From positions 1-64,000 of the forward strand of contig NZ_JAMGBF010000060.1 of assembly GCF_023516615.1 (NCBI RefSeq): a DNA stretch of 64,000 bases, written 5' to 3'. The notes below the pieces were generated by a model that saw only the letters and a list, made by a program, of their open reading frames with translations, was not told the DNA's origin and made no database searches. Shown one piece after another: positions 35,530-45,209 of this stretch; the first letter of the stretch is position 1, and the number at the start of each line of letters is the position of its first letter. The stretch is from Streptomyces panaciradicis. Its GTDB lineage: Bacteria; Actinomycetota; Actinomycetes; Streptomycetales; Streptomycetaceae. The translations under genes were made by a program, and so were the position numbers.

Positions 35530-35775
35530 GCCTGCGATATGCGAGGTTGGTGCTGATACTTCCCGTCTATGGCCAGCACCAGGCCGAACAGGTCCGTGAT
35601 CAGGTGGCGTTTGCGTCTTTTGATCTTCTTGCCGGCGTCGATGCCCTGGCTGGCCGAGGCCGGTCCGACTCGCCCTCCAGGCGGTGAAGGCAGGTTCGAT
35701 CGAGGACCAGCGGGTGTCGGGCGCATCGCTGCGGTAGGTGCGACGAAAAACCCTCACGTTGTCCAACGACCGCCA
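35530..35775 (-). pseudogene. IS5-type transposase remnant with internal deletion
   Basis: Minus-strand frames read RWSSIEPAFTAWRASRTGLG (N-terminal part of the IS1647-like group) and, joined directly, GIDAGKKIKRRKRHLITDLF (central part just before the second Asp). The about 100 residues normally between them, including the first catalytic Asp, are missing. Frameshifted and inactive. Confidence 0.7.
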
Positions 35776-35975
35776 ATGGCCCCACACGCAAACGTCCCAG
35801 AACACCAACTACGCGAGTCGGATGCCCTCTTGGGCACCGTTCGTCGAGGAAGGTGCGTGCCGTCCTGCCATGATCGGAAGCAACCATGTCGCGATCAGCC
35901 GACACCTCTCTTCAACCGCGGCCGGCGGGCGCAGCGAAGCGCACAAGCCCGAAGCTGCCGCAGGAAAGGATGGGC

Positions 35976-36317
35976 GTGCACCTGTCTAGGGGCGTCCTTG
36001 CTGCGCTTTTCCTCCTCCCGGTCGTCTGCGGGGCTGTGCTTGCTGGGTCGGCCCTTGCCAGTTCGTCAGTGGTGCGCTGCCCGGGCGAGAACGTTGGGGA
36101 GGACGGCGAGGAAAGGCCCGGTCCGATGCGGCCTGGCGACACCCACTGTTCGGTACTGCGTGGCAACGTGCCTTTGGGTGAACGGACGTACGATGAGCAA
36201 AGGGCGGCTCAGCACGAAGATCGGCTCGACAACCTCACCACCGGCAGCGGCCTGGCGGTCTACGGTCTCGTCGGGGTGACGATCATATGCTGCGGGCTGC
36301 GGCGGCGAACAGTGTGA
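35976..36317 (+). CDS. Hypothetical membrane/secreted protein
   Basis: A protein of about 113 residues with an N-terminal hydrophobic segment (GVLAALFLLPVVCGAVLAGS, signal peptide or anchor). An extracellular acidic stretch follows with two Cys (VVRCPGENVG; GDTHCSVLRG), then a C-terminal transmembrane helix (LAVYGLVGVTIICCG) ending in basic residues. GTG 35976 has GGAAAGG at ideal spacing; ATG 35970 is the alternative. No family recognised. Confidence 0.55.
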   Translation: MHLSRGVLAALFLLPVVCGAVLAGSALASSSVVRCPGENVGEDGEERPGPMRPGDTHCSVLRGNVPLGERTYDEQRAAQHEDRLDNLTTGSGLAVYGLVGVTIICCGLRRRTV

Positions 36318-36773
36318 GGAGGTGGGCCCGGATCGTGCGGTCGGGTTGCGCTGTTCTACAAGCAGCGGCGCGTGCAGGGCCCGCATGGTGGCCGCCGGGC
36401 GGCGGCGCCCGCCTCGCCCAAGCTGCCGCGCAGGCGAAGCCCACCATCGTGCAGAACCGGGACCGCAGTCCGGGACGCGGTATCTAGGACTGGAGGAGGC
36501 TCAGTCATAAAGGACGCAGGAGCGCCCGTTACGGCGGCGGTGAGCGTGAGGACAGCCTCGAATGCGGCGGCGGCCTGCGTCAGCGCGGCCGGGTAGGTCG
36601 CGCCGTCCAGACGGGTTAACCTGCCCGCGCCGGCGGTGGTTGGAGGGCACTCCGGGGTCCTGCCGACAGTGCGAGGTTCTGCGTCGGGCGACGGCCTGGT
36701 CGTAGCGGTAGGTGTTCCCGCCTGAACCAGCCCCGCGGGAGGCTGTCTGCCACGCGGTCGGCCGTATCGGCGC
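36318..36773. other. No recognisable gene
   Basis: About 455 bases between the membrane protein gene and the stop of the SpoIIE phosphatase. Open frames lack domain resemblance. Confidence 0.4.
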
Positions 36774-39248
36774 TCATGGCTGGGGGTTGCCTGCGGAGGG
36801 GTCGGCAAGGGGTAGTTCCGCCCAGATGACTTTCCCGTCTCCGGTGTAGCGTGTGCCCCAGCGCTGGGCGAATTGAGCGACGAGAAACAAGCCTCGCCCG
36901 CCTTCCTCACCGACAGCGGCCCGCCGCAGATGGGGAGAGGTACTGCTGTGGTCGGAGACCGCGCAGATCAGCCGGTTCCGTGTCCGGATCAGGCGCAGTG
37001 CGACAGGGCCTATGGCGTGGCGGATGGCATTGGTGACCAGTTCGCTGACGATCAATTCCACGGAGAAGGTCAGCTCCAGCAGCCCCCACTGGGTAAGGCG
37101 GTCGCCGGCCAGTTCACGGGCTCGCCCTACGGCGGCCGGCTCGAATGCCAGGTCCCAGGTGGCGACGTTCTCAGCGGGAAGTGCGCGGGGGCGGGTGACG
37201 AGGAAGGCCACGTCATCGTGTGCGCGGTCGGGCAGCAGGAGGCGTTCCATGGTGTCACAGACTTCCTCCAGGGGGCGGTCGGGATGGGCGAGTGCGAAGC
37301 CCAACCGTTCCAGACCGGTGTCCTCATCGCCCTCGGAGGCCGTGAGCAGGCCATCGGTGTAAAGCGCCAAGACGCAGCCCTCGGGGATCTCCACCTCGAC
37401 CGATTCGAACGGCAGTCCGCCTACGCCCAGTGGAGGCCCCGCCGGTATGTCGAGGAATTCCACCGCCTTGTTCAAGTGGGCAAGAGCAGGGGGCGGATGT
37501 CCAGCGCGGGCGAACATGGCACGGCGCGTTACCGGGTCGTAAATGCCGTACAGGCAGGAAGCGCCGAGCACGCCCTCGATTCCGTAGGGGTGTGCGGCTT
37601 CGGCCTCCGCAGCCAGGCGGCTGACCAGGTCGTCGAGATGGGTCAGCAGCTCGTCGGGCGGCAGATCCAGGTCGGCCAGCGTGTGGACGGCGGTGCGCAG
37701 CCGTCCCATCGTGGCCGCAGCGTGGATGCCGTGGCCGATAACGTCACCGACGACCAGCCCTACCCGTGCGCATGCCAGGGGCAGCACATCGAACCAGTCA
37801 CCGCCTACTCCTGCCTCAGTGTCCGCGGGCAGATAGCGGTAGGCGGCCTCCACGGCTTCCGGGGTGGGTAGCTCGTGGGGCAGCAGGCTGCGCTGCAGAG
37901 TGAGCGCGCTCTGGTGCTCACGGGTATATCGACGTGCGTTGTCGATGCACACGGCGGCGCGGGCAGCGAGCTCCTCGACGAGCAGCAGGTCCTCGGCGGC
38001 GAAGGGGTCCGGGGTGCGCCAGCGCATGAGGGTGGCCACCCCCATGGTGACTCCGCGGGCACGCAAGGGCACCACGAGGTGGGAGTGAATGCCCAGCTGG
38101 CGCAGTCGGTCGCCGCGTACCGGGTCCTCGAGCAGCCATGGTTGTGACAGGTCCAGAACGGCGTTCAGGACGGGTTGTCCGCCCGTTAGACACTGCCAAT
38201 GTGGGGACCCTTGCGAGTAGCCGACCCGCTGCCCCGGCGTGACGACGGCCTCGGGTAGGTCTTCCCTGACCGAACGATGAGCCACCCGGCAAAGGTCACC
38301 GGTCCTGCGGGCGGACCGTGCGTCGGGTTCCCGTCCGGCCAGTACGTCGCCGAGCAGGTCGACAGCGGTGAAATCAGCGACACGGGGTACCAGGACCTCG
38401 GTCAGTTCCTGGACTGTGCGGTGCAGGTCCAGGGTGCTGCCGATCAGGACGCTTGCCTCGTTGAGCAGAGCCAGCCGCTGCTGTGCCTGATGGAGATCGG
38501 TGACATCCACCGACTCCTCGCACACTCCCAGCGGTCTGCCGTCCGCATCCTGCAGACGGTAATAGGACAGCGACCACACGTGTTCCCGATCGGGATCAGA
38601 AGGGGGGCGCCCCCGGTAGTGCACGTCTGTAACCGTCTGTCCGGAATCAAGCACTTTGCTCATGAGCTGCGTGATCGTGGCTGGGTACTGCGCTGAGAGA
38701 ATCTCGCTCCCCGGGTACAGCTCGTCCTCGCTGCGCCCGACGTACTGGGCGAACGCCCCTGGGAGCTCCTGCCGGGCTGCGGCGTTCGCCCACGCCACGC
38801 GCAGGTCCGGGCCGTAGATGGTCATCCCGACCGGGGAGTGTGTCGAAATGCCGTGCAGCATCGCCTGCTGCAACTGCCGGCCCCGCACCTGCTCAGGGTC
38901 CCCGAGGAACACCACCGTGGTGGGGCCTATCACGGTGGCAGGCAGCTGACGGCACGCTGCCACCAACCGCAACAGGCGGCCGGACCGGTGACGGAATACG
39001 ACGTCAAGCCAGCGTTCTGGTCCTGATTGAGTGAGCCATTCGCCCGCTTTCTGCCCGTCCACGTGCACCGAAAGCTTGTCGACAGGCTGCCCGAGGGCCT
39101 CCTGTGCGCGATAACCGAGCAAATGTTCTGCCTCGGGACTCCAGCCGGCCACGAGCCCTTCGCTGTCCAGCATGACTGTCGCGAGCCCCGGCACCCACGA
39201 AGAACCGCCGAAGTCGGCGGGTGCAGGTTCACTCGATGGCGCACTCAT
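36774..39248 (-). CDS. SpoIIE-type PP2C phosphatase with PAS, GAF and ATPase domains
   Basis: An 824-residue multidomain signalling protein. Two PAS domains (about 20-120, GLVAGWSPEAEHLLGYRAQE; about 130-250, MTIYGPDLRVAWANAAARQE) are followed by a GAF domain (about 265-430). The RsbU/SpoIIE phosphatase (about 455-670; GVGGDWFDVLPL, VGDVIGHGIHAA, ALYTDGLLTASEG) precedes a C-terminal HATPase_c (anti-sigma-factor-kinase-like; VSELVTNAIRHA, GGRGLFLVAQFA). Such proteins dephosphorylate anti-anti-sigma factors while the ATPase can act as an anti-sigma kinase. No sigma or anti-anti-sigma gene is adjacent. ATG 39248. Confidence 0.95.
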   Translation of the reverse strand: MSAPSSEPAPADFGGSSWVPGLATVMLDSEGLVAGWSPEAEHLLGYRAQEALGQPVDKLSVHVDGQKAGEWLTQSGPERWLDVVFRHRSGRLLRLVAACRQLPATVIGPTTVVFLGDPEQVRGRQLQQAMLHGISTHSPVGMTIYGPDLRVAWANAAARQELPGAFAQYVGRSEDELYPGSEILSAQYPATITQLMSKVLDSGQTVTDVHYRGRPPSDPDREHVWSLSYYRLQDADGRPLGVCEESVDVTDLHQAQQRLALLNEASVLIGSTLDLHRTVQELTEVLVPRVADFTAVDLLGDVLAGREPDARSARRTGDLCRVAHRSVREDLPEAVVTPGQRVGYSQGSPHWQCLTGGQPVLNAVLDLSQPWLLEDPVRGDRLRQLGIHSHLVVPLRARGVTMGVATLMRWRTPDPFAAEDLLLVEELAARAAVCIDNARRYTREHQSALTLQRSLLPHELPTPEAVEAAYRYLPADTEAGVGGDWFDVLPLACARVGLVVGDVIGHGIHAAATMGRLRTAVHTLADLDLPPDELLTHLDDLVSRLAAEAEAAHPYGIEGVLGASCLYGIYDPVTRRAMFARAGHPPPALAHLNKAVEFLDIPAGPPLGVGGLPFESVEVEIPEGCVLALYTDGLLTASEGDEDTGLERLGFALAHPDRPLEEVCDTMERLLLPDRAHDDVAFLVTRPRALPAENVATWDLAFEPAAVGRARELAGDRLTQWGLLELTFSVELIVSELVTNAIRHAIGPVALRLIRTRNRLICAVSDHSSTSPHLRRAAVGEEGGRGLFLVAQFAQRWGTRYTGDGKVIWAELPLADPSAGNPQP

Positions 39249-39389
39249 CGCATCCGTCCTCGCCCCGCGTCCGCCGTGCGGCAGACCGCCCTTACCTCAA
39301 GGATCAGCCCAGTGCGGGTGGGACACAAATGTCACCGCACCGCCGCATGATCAGTCACCGGCATGTGCATCCTGGTCCACCGCAGGGGA

Positions 39390-39629
39390 GCCATCCCGTC
39401 GGGTGTTCTTGCCGCGCGAGGCTGTGTCGGCGCTGACTGCCCGCCGGTGATCAGGTAGTGGGATCCGGGTGCGCAGTACGTTCAAGATCCCGCACAGCAC
39501 ATCCAGGTCTGGCAACGGCTTGCGACCCGGATACCGGAACCGACGGTCATGCTGCGGCAGCAGAGGTTCAAGCCGATCCGAGCACATCCGCCAAGCCGCA
39601 ACGATCCCCGGCGCATGATCGATGGACAA
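39390..39629 (-). pseudogene. IS5-type transposase N-terminal remnant
   Basis: The minus-strand frame reads CSDRLEPLLPQHDRRFRYPG and DLDVLCGILNVLRTRIPLPD, matching the DUF4096-type N-terminal region of IS5 transposases (LEPLLP...YPGR...GILFVLRTGIPW). It then loses similarity before the first catalytic Asp. Confidence 0.7.
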
Positions 39630-39924
39630 CGGCTCTCACGTACGGAAGAAGGCGTTCTGAGATCTTGCGGGCGGCACGGTACCGGTGCTGCGGCAGCAGG
39701 GCTCAACAGTCTCCGGACTTCGACGCACCTTCACGTTCCTCACCCTGCGCTGTCCGCCGTCACTCCCCGATGATCGCAGGATTCCAGACCATCCGTCCTG
39801 GGGGACGCACCACCTTCGAGCAGGTGCGGGCCCGCACCTCTCGGCAGCGGCGTGGCCAGGGAGTGGCCTCCCGCCGCGGCCGCGAGTCAGGTGTGTCTGT
39901 GGACCCGCGGAATCCGAGTGCCCG
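39630..39924. other. No recognisable gene
   Basis: About 300 bases between an IS5 remnant and the AraC regulator stop. No coding signal was recognised. Confidence 0.4.
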
Positions 39925-40941
39925 TCAGGTGACCGGAGGACGGCGCGTGCGTTCCTCGGAGGTGGCGGTCAGGTTGGCGGGCGTCTGTCCGTACTGCTTC
40001 TTGAAGGCGCGAATGAAGTGGCTGCTGTCCGAGAAGTGCCAGCGTGCCGCAAGTTCCGAGACGGTCGGCCGGCCCAAAGGCGCGAGCAGTTCCTGCCGGG
40101 CGCGCTCCAACCGTCTGCGGCGGACGTACGCCGATACCGACTCCTCCGCGGTGGTGAACGCCCGGTGCAGGGTGCGTACGGAGACGTTGAGGCGACGGGC
40201 CAGTGTCGCGGGGGAGAGCTCGGGGTCGGTGAGGTGCTCGTCCGCGAGATCCATGGCGGCACGGGCGAGCGCGCGGGCCAGCCGGGGTTCGGTGTCGTCG
40301 AACTCGCGCCGCAGGACTGCCCTGACGAGTTCGATCAGGGCGTCACGCGCGCCGCGCAGGCCGACGGTGCTGAGGTCGTCCGCAGTCTCGCGGACCATCG
40401 CCGCGTGGGCCGTCAGAAGGCGCATCTCTCCAGAGTCGGCCGGACCGACGACCGGCCTCCCGCCGGTGGCCCGGCCGAGCACATCGGGCGGCAGGAGCAG
40501 AACGGTCGCTTCGGTACCGGGCCGCACGTCGAACAGCAGGGGCGGGTTGTTGCGGCGGGCGATGAACGTCCCTGACGAGACGGTGACGTCGTCCCCTCGC
40601 CCGCTGGGTGAGGAGAAGCGCCAGGAACCGCGCCGCACCAGGTGCAGTTCGAACCGGTCGCCGCTCTCCCGGGCCACCGTGGGCTGGCCGAGGAAGTGTT
40701 CGCTGTGGACGTCGGAGATCAGCGTGTCGTGCGCGACGGCACCGCGGACCCTGATCCGAAAGCCCCCGCGCTTGCCAAGGTCGAGCGAGGGCAGGGGCCA
40801 CGGCTCGCCGGTCTGCGCCTCGAAGGACTGCCGGAAGGCGTCGAAGCCGTCCCTGCCCGTCCGTGCCCCTGTGACGTCCAGAGTGAACGTCCTGGGCTGC
40901 CGGTCAGCCGCCTGAGCCTTCTCCACGCTCTCCTCTTCCAT
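39925..40941 (-). CDS. AraC-family regulator (AraC-binding-like/NphR type)
   Basis: A 338-residue regulator with an N-terminal sensing domain (about 1-210; includes FELHLVRRGSWRFSSPSGRG) and a C-terminal AraC HTH pair (ATLARRLNVSVRTLHRAFTT; ELAARWHFSDSSHFIRAFKK). The N-terminal type is that of the AraC_binding_2 group found in NphR/feruloyl-esterase regulators. ATG 40941 was chosen; upstream in-frame starts to 40992 would enter the divergent promoter. It is divergent from an O-methyltransferase gene and probably activates it. Confidence 0.9.
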   Translation of the reverse strand: MEEESVEKAQAADRQPRTFTLDVTGARTGRDGFDAFRQSFEAQTGEPWPLPSLDLGKRGGFRIRVRGAVAHDTLISDVHSEHFLGQPTVARESGDRFELHLVRRGSWRFSSPSGRGDDVTVSSGTFIARRNNPPLLFDVRPGTEATVLLLPPDVLGRATGGRPVVGPADSGEMRLLTAHAAMVRETADDLSTVGLRGARDALIELVRAVLRREFDDTEPRLARALARAAMDLADEHLTDPELSPATLARRLNVSVRTLHRAFTTAEESVSAYVRRRRLERARQELLAPLGRPTVSELAARWHFSDSSHFIRAFKKQYGQTPANLTATSEERTRRPPVT

Positions 40942-41049
40942 CAGGCAGGGAGATCCACCGGCGTGACGCTCAGGTCCAAGCGCTCCCCGCACCGAGGAGA
41001 CGAAACTACAGCTTCCGACTACACGTCAGTTGAACGAGGTTCCCTTTCC

Positions 41050-42105
41050 ATGACTGAAACGACCCCCCACCAGGCGACGGAAGAGACCACCGCCGATCCG
41101 GCAGCGGACACGGCGAGCCTGATCAACCTGATCGGCGGCGGTGTCACCGTCCAGACCCTGCACGCGGTCGCCGCGTTCCGTATCCCCGACCATCTCGCCG
41201 CCGGGGCCCGTACGGCGGGCGAGGTGGCCGACCTTGAGGGCTGTGACGAGCGGGCCGTCTACCGGTTGATGCGTGCGGCTGCCTCCTTGGGCGTGCTCAG
41301 CCATGAGGGTGGGGGCCGCTTCGGCCTCACCGGCCTGGGCCAACTGCTGCGTACCGGCGTGCCCGGCTCCCTGCGTTCCCTCCTGCTCGTCCAGGCCGGA
41401 CACGCACACTGGCAGTCCCTGGGCCTGCTGCCCGAGGCGGTACGACGAGGCACGAGCCAGACGAAGAGCGCGCTGGGTTCGGACATCTTCGACTACCTCG
41501 CCCGGCCCGAGAACGCGGACCAGGCCCGGCTGTTCGCCGAGGCGATGGGCGAAGTGTCCGAGGCGGTCACCCAGGGAGCTGCCGCGGCCGTCGACACCGA
41601 CGGCGTGAGCAGCGTGCTCGACGTCGGCGGCGCGGACGGACACTTCGTCCTGTCGCTGCTGGAGACCGCTCCCGCGCTGCGCGGTGGAGTGCTCGACCTG
41701 CCGCATGCTGTGGACGGCGCGGTGCGTGAGGCCGAGCGGCGCGGCCTGACGGACCGGTTCTCCGCAGTGGCCGGCGACTTCTTCACCGAGGTGCCCGCCG
41801 CCGACCTCTACCTGCTCAAGACGGTCCTGCACGACTGGGACGACGAGCGGTGCCTGACCATCCTGGGCAACTGTCGTGCCGCCGCCCCTGCGGGCGGACG
41901 TGCCCTGGTCGTGGAGACCGTCGTCGGTGAGATCGGCAAGCCCGACTTCGCCACCATGTCGGACATGGCCATGCTTGCCATCACCGGCGGCGTCGAGCGG
42001 GACCTGGACGAATTCGGCGTGCTCTTCGCGGCCTCCGGCTGGCGCCTCGGCCGCACCTACCCCGTCGGCGGCGGGTACTTCGGCCTCGAACTCGAAGCGG
42101 TCTGA
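41050..42105 (+). CDS. SAM-dependent O-methyltransferase (plant-type family 2)
   Basis: A 351-residue methyltransferase. An N-terminal winged-helix dimerisation domain (LINLIGGGVTVQTLHAVAAF; ERAVYRLMRAAASLGVLSHE) is followed by the Rossmann SAM domain with VLDVGGADGHFVLSLLET (about 185-202). The catalytic His lies in LKTVLHDWDDERCLTIL. The closest functional analogues are polyketide O-methyltransferases such as DnrK/TcmN types. Divergent from the AraC regulator; no PKS genes are adjacent, so the substrate is unknown. Confidence 0.92.
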   Translation: MTETTPHQATEETTADPAADTASLINLIGGGVTVQTLHAVAAFRIPDHLAAGARTAGEVADLEGCDERAVYRLMRAAASLGVLSHEGGGRFGLTGLGQLLRTGVPGSLRSLLLVQAGHAHWQSLGLLPEAVRRGTSQTKSALGSDIFDYLARPENADQARLFAEAMGEVSEAVTQGAAAAVDTDGVSSVLDVGGADGHFVLSLLETAPALRGGVLDLPHAVDGAVREAERRGLTDRFSAVAGDFFTEVPAADLYLLKTVLHDWDDERCLTILGNCRAAAPAGGRALVVETVVGEIGKPDFATMSDMAMLAITGGVERDLDEFGVLFAASGWRLGRTYPVGGGYFGLELEAV

Positions 42106-42155
42106 CCGGCCCTCTGCCGGTCGCGCGAACCGAGCGCGGCCGAACCGCTCCGGGA

Positions 42156-42182
42156 CCGTGGAGACTCTGACGTCTCCCACGG
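42156..42182 (+). terminator. Hairpin after the methyltransferase gene
   Basis: CCGTGGAGAC, loop TCTGAC, GTCTCCCACGG form a stem with a single bulged C, 50 bases after the stop codon. There is no U-tract. Confidence 0.45.
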
Positions 42183-42186
42183 GCTG

Positions 42187-42420
42187 AAGTGGCTCGGCTG
42201 CGCCGGCACCACCACACTGCCGGACGACACGCCCCCGGGGACGTCCCGGTACTCCCTGAGGAACGTCGGCAGCGGCGCCTGCGTCGACGCGCACGCCGCT
42301 GCCACTGCCTACGGCAGTTCCGGCTCCCCCCGAAGGAAGCCACCACTTCACCGCCCGCCACAGCGGCAAATGCCTGACTGCGGAGCCCACTGCCGCGAAC
42401 AGTAGGCAACTCACCAGCGC
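42187..42420 (+). pseudogene. RICIN-type beta-trefoil lectin fragment
   Basis: Two frames carry lectin motifs: RYSLRNVGSGACVDAHAAAT and, after a frameshift near 42330, HHFTARHSGKCLTAEPTAAN. Both have the QxW/ricin-B signature of strands ending in GKC. No upstream catalytic or signal sequence remains. This is a relic of a secreted or regulator-fused lectin. Confidence 0.5.
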
Positions 42421-42600
42421 ACGTGCGACGGCTCGGCCGCACAGAGCCTTACGGCGACCGCCGCCCACCCCGGCGCCGAGCGCGGTGGCGGGGAGCGCCG
42501 TACTCGGGGTACATGCTGAAGGTGCCAGATGACCTGCACCGAAAGAGAGACGCAGGCCTCCTGGCGCTGTCAGCGGCGGCGAGGGGAAGGACCAGTCGGC

Positions 42601-43317
42601 ATGGCACGTACGCGTGCGGAGGCGAGAACCAGGCATCCCCGGCACGAACGCAGGGGCGAGGCACGGCTGCCCGCGGTCGTCGCGACGCTCACCGCGATCG
42701 CCCTGTATCTGTTCCTGCCGGAGCGGCTGCTCGTCGCCCCACGCTACGTACTGCCCACCCTGGAGTGCCTGCTGCTCGTGCCGCTGGTCGCGATCAACCC
42801 CAGGCGCCTGACCCGGCAGACGAAGGCGTTCCGGGTGCTGTCCCTCACCCTCGTGGGCATCATCGCCGTCAGCAACCTGGTGGCGCTGGTCATCCTGGTT
42901 CACGAGCTGGTCTACGCCGGAGTCAAGGACGGTCGGTCCTTGCTGGTGGCGGCGCTGCAGGTATGGCTGACCAACATCATCGTCTTCGGCCTGGCCTACT
43001 GGGAGCTGGACCGCGGCGGCCCGGTCAGCCGCACCCAGCTGGCCCGCTCGGCGCTGCCGCTGGCGGACTTCCGCTTCTCGCAGGACGAGAACGACGATGC
43101 CATCCAGGAGGTGGCCGACGGCGCCAGCGGCACGTCGGACTGGGTCCCCACCCTCGTGGACTACCTCTACGTCTCCGTCACGAACTCCACGGCGTTCAGC
43201 CCGACCGACACGATGCCCCTGTCGACCCGCGCGAAGCTGTTGATGAGCGTCCAGAGCGTCTCGGCTCTGCTCACCTCGCTCCTGGTGATCGCCCGGGCCG
43301 TCAGCATTCTGCACTGA
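42601..43317 (+). CDS. Integral membrane protein, DUF1345-like
   Basis: A 238-residue membrane protein with about five helices (VVATLTAIALYLFLPERLLV; LLLVPLVAINP; VLSLTLVGIIAVSNLVALVI; VWLTNIIVFGLAYWEL; SVSALLTSLLVIARAV). The stretch between helices 4 and 5 (TLVDYLYVSVTNSTAFSPTD) resembles the pore/re-entrant segment of DUF1345 and two-TM ion-channel proteins. ATG 42601. Function unknown. Confidence 0.8.
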   Translation: MARTRAEARTRHPRHERRGEARLPAVVATLTAIALYLFLPERLLVAPRYVLPTLECLLLVPLVAINPRRLTRQTKAFRVLSLTLVGIIAVSNLVALVILVHELVYAGVKDGRSLLVAALQVWLTNIIVFGLAYWELDRGGPVSRTQLARSALPLADFRFSQDENDDAIQEVADGASGTSDWVPTLVDYLYVSVTNSTAFSPTDTMPLSTRAKLLMSVQSVSALLTSLLVIARAVSILH

Positions 43318-43516
43318 GCGCCCACCCGACGCGGGTCTCTTCCGTGAAGGTGTCGTCAGGGGCCAACCCGCCGTAGCAGACCGGTCGGTGACATTCGGGA
43401 CGGATCCGCAGCAAGCTCAGGGGGCATCACACCCGGTGGCCCATGGGTCGTACAGGGGGGAGGGCACAAGCCCGCGCATCCGCCCGGGGAACCGGGCACG
43501 ACCGATGGGGGAGACC

Positions 43517-43657
43517 ATGCAGATCCGCGCCCGAGGCACCCGCACCACCCTGGTCGGCCTGGCCGAGCCGGCGGCCGCCGCGGCCGGCCGCGGCGCCCCC
43601 GACACGCCCCGGTTCCTGGAGCCGGCCCAGCTGCCGCCGTACCCGTCCTCGCCCTAA
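43517..43657 (+). CDS. Candidate small ORF (46 aa)
   Basis: ATG 43517 follows a strong GGGGGAG site. The 46-residue product begins MQIRARGTRTTLVGLAEP and ends FLEPAQLPPYPSSP. It is Ala/Pro-rich with no Cys and no signal peptide. The ribosome site and codon phase suggest it is expressed, but no family or modifying enzyme is recognised. Confidence 0.35.
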   Translation: MQIRARGTRTTLVGLAEPAAAAAGRGAPDTPRFLEPAQLPPYPSSP

Positions 43658-43689
43658 TACGTGGGCCTCACGAAACATCGCCGCCCGGT

Positions 43690-44055
43690 CATGACGTCGC
43701 CAAGCGCTTACGAAGCCGGTGCACTGGTCGCCTGCGCCGCCGTGACCTCGCCTACCGGGCAACGGACTTCCTGTCCACGCGCATCCCGGACGCCCCCGGC
43801 CCGGGCGAGGAATGCCTGCTCCTCCTGCACACCCTCCAGGTTGTCGGCCAGGTCCGGTACCGGATCTGCACTGTCTGCACCCAGGGTTCATCACCGCCGT
43901 CGTCATCGACGAGCGCTTCCACAGCAACGGCCTGGGCCCCCGGGCGCTGTCACACCTACGGTCCCGCCACCCGGGACTGACCTGGCGCAGCACGCTGCAC
44001 AAGCGCATCACTCGTGACCTCCCGCGCCGGATGCGTATTCCCACTACCGCCTCTG
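43690..44055 (+). pseudogene. Frameshifted GNAT-like acetyltransferase
   Basis: The first frame reads RDLAYRATDFLSTRIPDAPG, then CLLLLHTLQVVGQVRYRICT. After a frameshift near 43880 the second reads FITAVVIDERFHSNGLGPRA and LSHLRSRHPGLTWRSTLHKR. The second part holds the GNAT acetyl-CoA loop (R/H-x-x-G-L-G). One indel separates the halves; no start codon with a ribosome site is obvious. Confidence 0.55.
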
Positions 44056-44247
44056 CAACGCTCTGCTCCCGTGCTCACCGGACACTCTCTGTCCCGGCCG
44101 GCCCGGCTAGCGGCTGACCTCGACGCACCGCGCCACGCGACGGAGACGGCATGAGTGAGGGGTGGCAGGGCATGCGAGGTGAGGCAATGGGCTGACCGGG
44201 CTTTCGGTGCCGCCCGTCGACGTCAAAAGCCTCTGGGGAGTGAGAAG

Positions 44248-44691
44248 GTGAAGGGCTTCCGCAGCTTCATCCTGCGCGGCAACGTGGTCGATCTGGCCGT
44301 GGGCATCGTCATCGGGGCTGCGTTCACCGCCGTGGTGAACGGCTTCGTCAGTGCCTTCCTGACACCACTGGTCGGGCTGGCCACCGGCGCCACCGGCGAC
44401 ATGAGCCGCAAGACCTTCACCGTAGGCGCCACCAAATTCCCCTACGGCGCCTTCATCAACGCGGCGATCAGCTTCCTCCTCCTCGCCAGCGCCCTGTACT
44501 TCCTGGTCGTGCTCCCGATCAACAAGCTCCACGAACGCCTGGCCCCGCACCAAGACGTCCAAGCCCCCAAACGGGACTGCCCCGAATGCCTCAGCCCCGT
44601 ACCCGCCCAGGCCCGACGCTGCGCCTCCTGCACCGTCTCCCTGCCCGCCGTGCCCGCTCAGGCCGGGGAGACAACGCAGCGCGCCGGGTGA
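44248..44691 (+). CDS. mscL: Large-conductance mechanosensitive channel with zinc-ribbon tail
   Basis: A 147-residue MscL, an osmotic safety valve in the cytoplasmic membrane. The N-terminal KGFRSFILRGNVVDLAVGIV, TM1 (GIVIGAAFTAVVNGFVSAFL) and TM2 (AFINAAISFLLLASALYFLV) are typical. After TM2 the protein continues into a C-terminal zinc-ribbon-like motif, CPEC-x(10)-RRCASC, in place of the simple coiled coil of E. coli MscL. GTG 44248 with GGGGAG was chosen over the upstream frame from 44155. Confidence 0.95.
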   Translation: MKGFRSFILRGNVVDLAVGIVIGAAFTAVVNGFVSAFLTPLVGLATGATGDMSRKTFTVGATKFPYGAFINAAISFLLLASALYFLVVLPINKLHERLAPHQDVQAPKRDCPECLSPVPAQARRCASCTVSLPAVPAQAGETTQRAG

Positions 44692-44879
44692 CCTGACTTC
44701 CATGGCCCGGCCTGCGTTGCCGAACCGGCTGCGTGGCTACATGACCAGCGCTGCTGCAGCCGTGCTCGCCGACGACCCCTGAAAGGTCGGCTTTAGGCGT
44801 GGTACCCAACGCGCTGCCCGCTCGAGCTCGTGGGCTAGGTGGATCTGCTCCTGCGCTGACGCGGCCAGGCCGTCCGGCC

Positions 44880-45209
44880 ATGACCCTCGACCCGCGCTTC
44901 GCCGACGGCAGCCGCGGGGAGAAGACCCGCCACCTCGCGGAGCGGTCCGCGCACGACGACGACCTACGCCAGGTCGCCCACCGGCTGATGGACGCCGCCG
45001 GCCTGCAGCGCGGACGCCTGACCGGACTCGTCAGAAAATGCAGGGACTTCGTCGACGCCGAGCAGGTCGCGACGCAGGTCGGTCTCGACAACGCCCGCGA
45101 AGCCCACCTGGTCGCCGAAACAGCTGTCGCCCGCGTCCGGGAGAAGTTCGGCGCGGCCGTCATGGTTCAGCCACCGTCTTCCGCGACGCTTCCTGACCCG
45201 ATCGACTGA
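44880..45209 (+). pseudogene. C-terminal (little-finger) fragment of a Y-family DNA polymerase
   Basis: The 109-codon frame reads LDPRFADGSRGEKTRHLAER, RQVAHRLMDAAGLQRGRLTG and AETAVARVREKFGAAVMVQP. This matches the impB/mucB/samB C-terminal domain of DinB-like polymerases. The catalytic palm/thumb domains are absent. It is a relic, possibly left by a mobile element or plasmid. Confidence 0.6.

Noticed and set aside
41026..43314. 762-codon minus-strand open frame
   Set aside because: It is antisense to the O-methyltransferase and the membrane protein. Long antisense frames are expected at this GC content.
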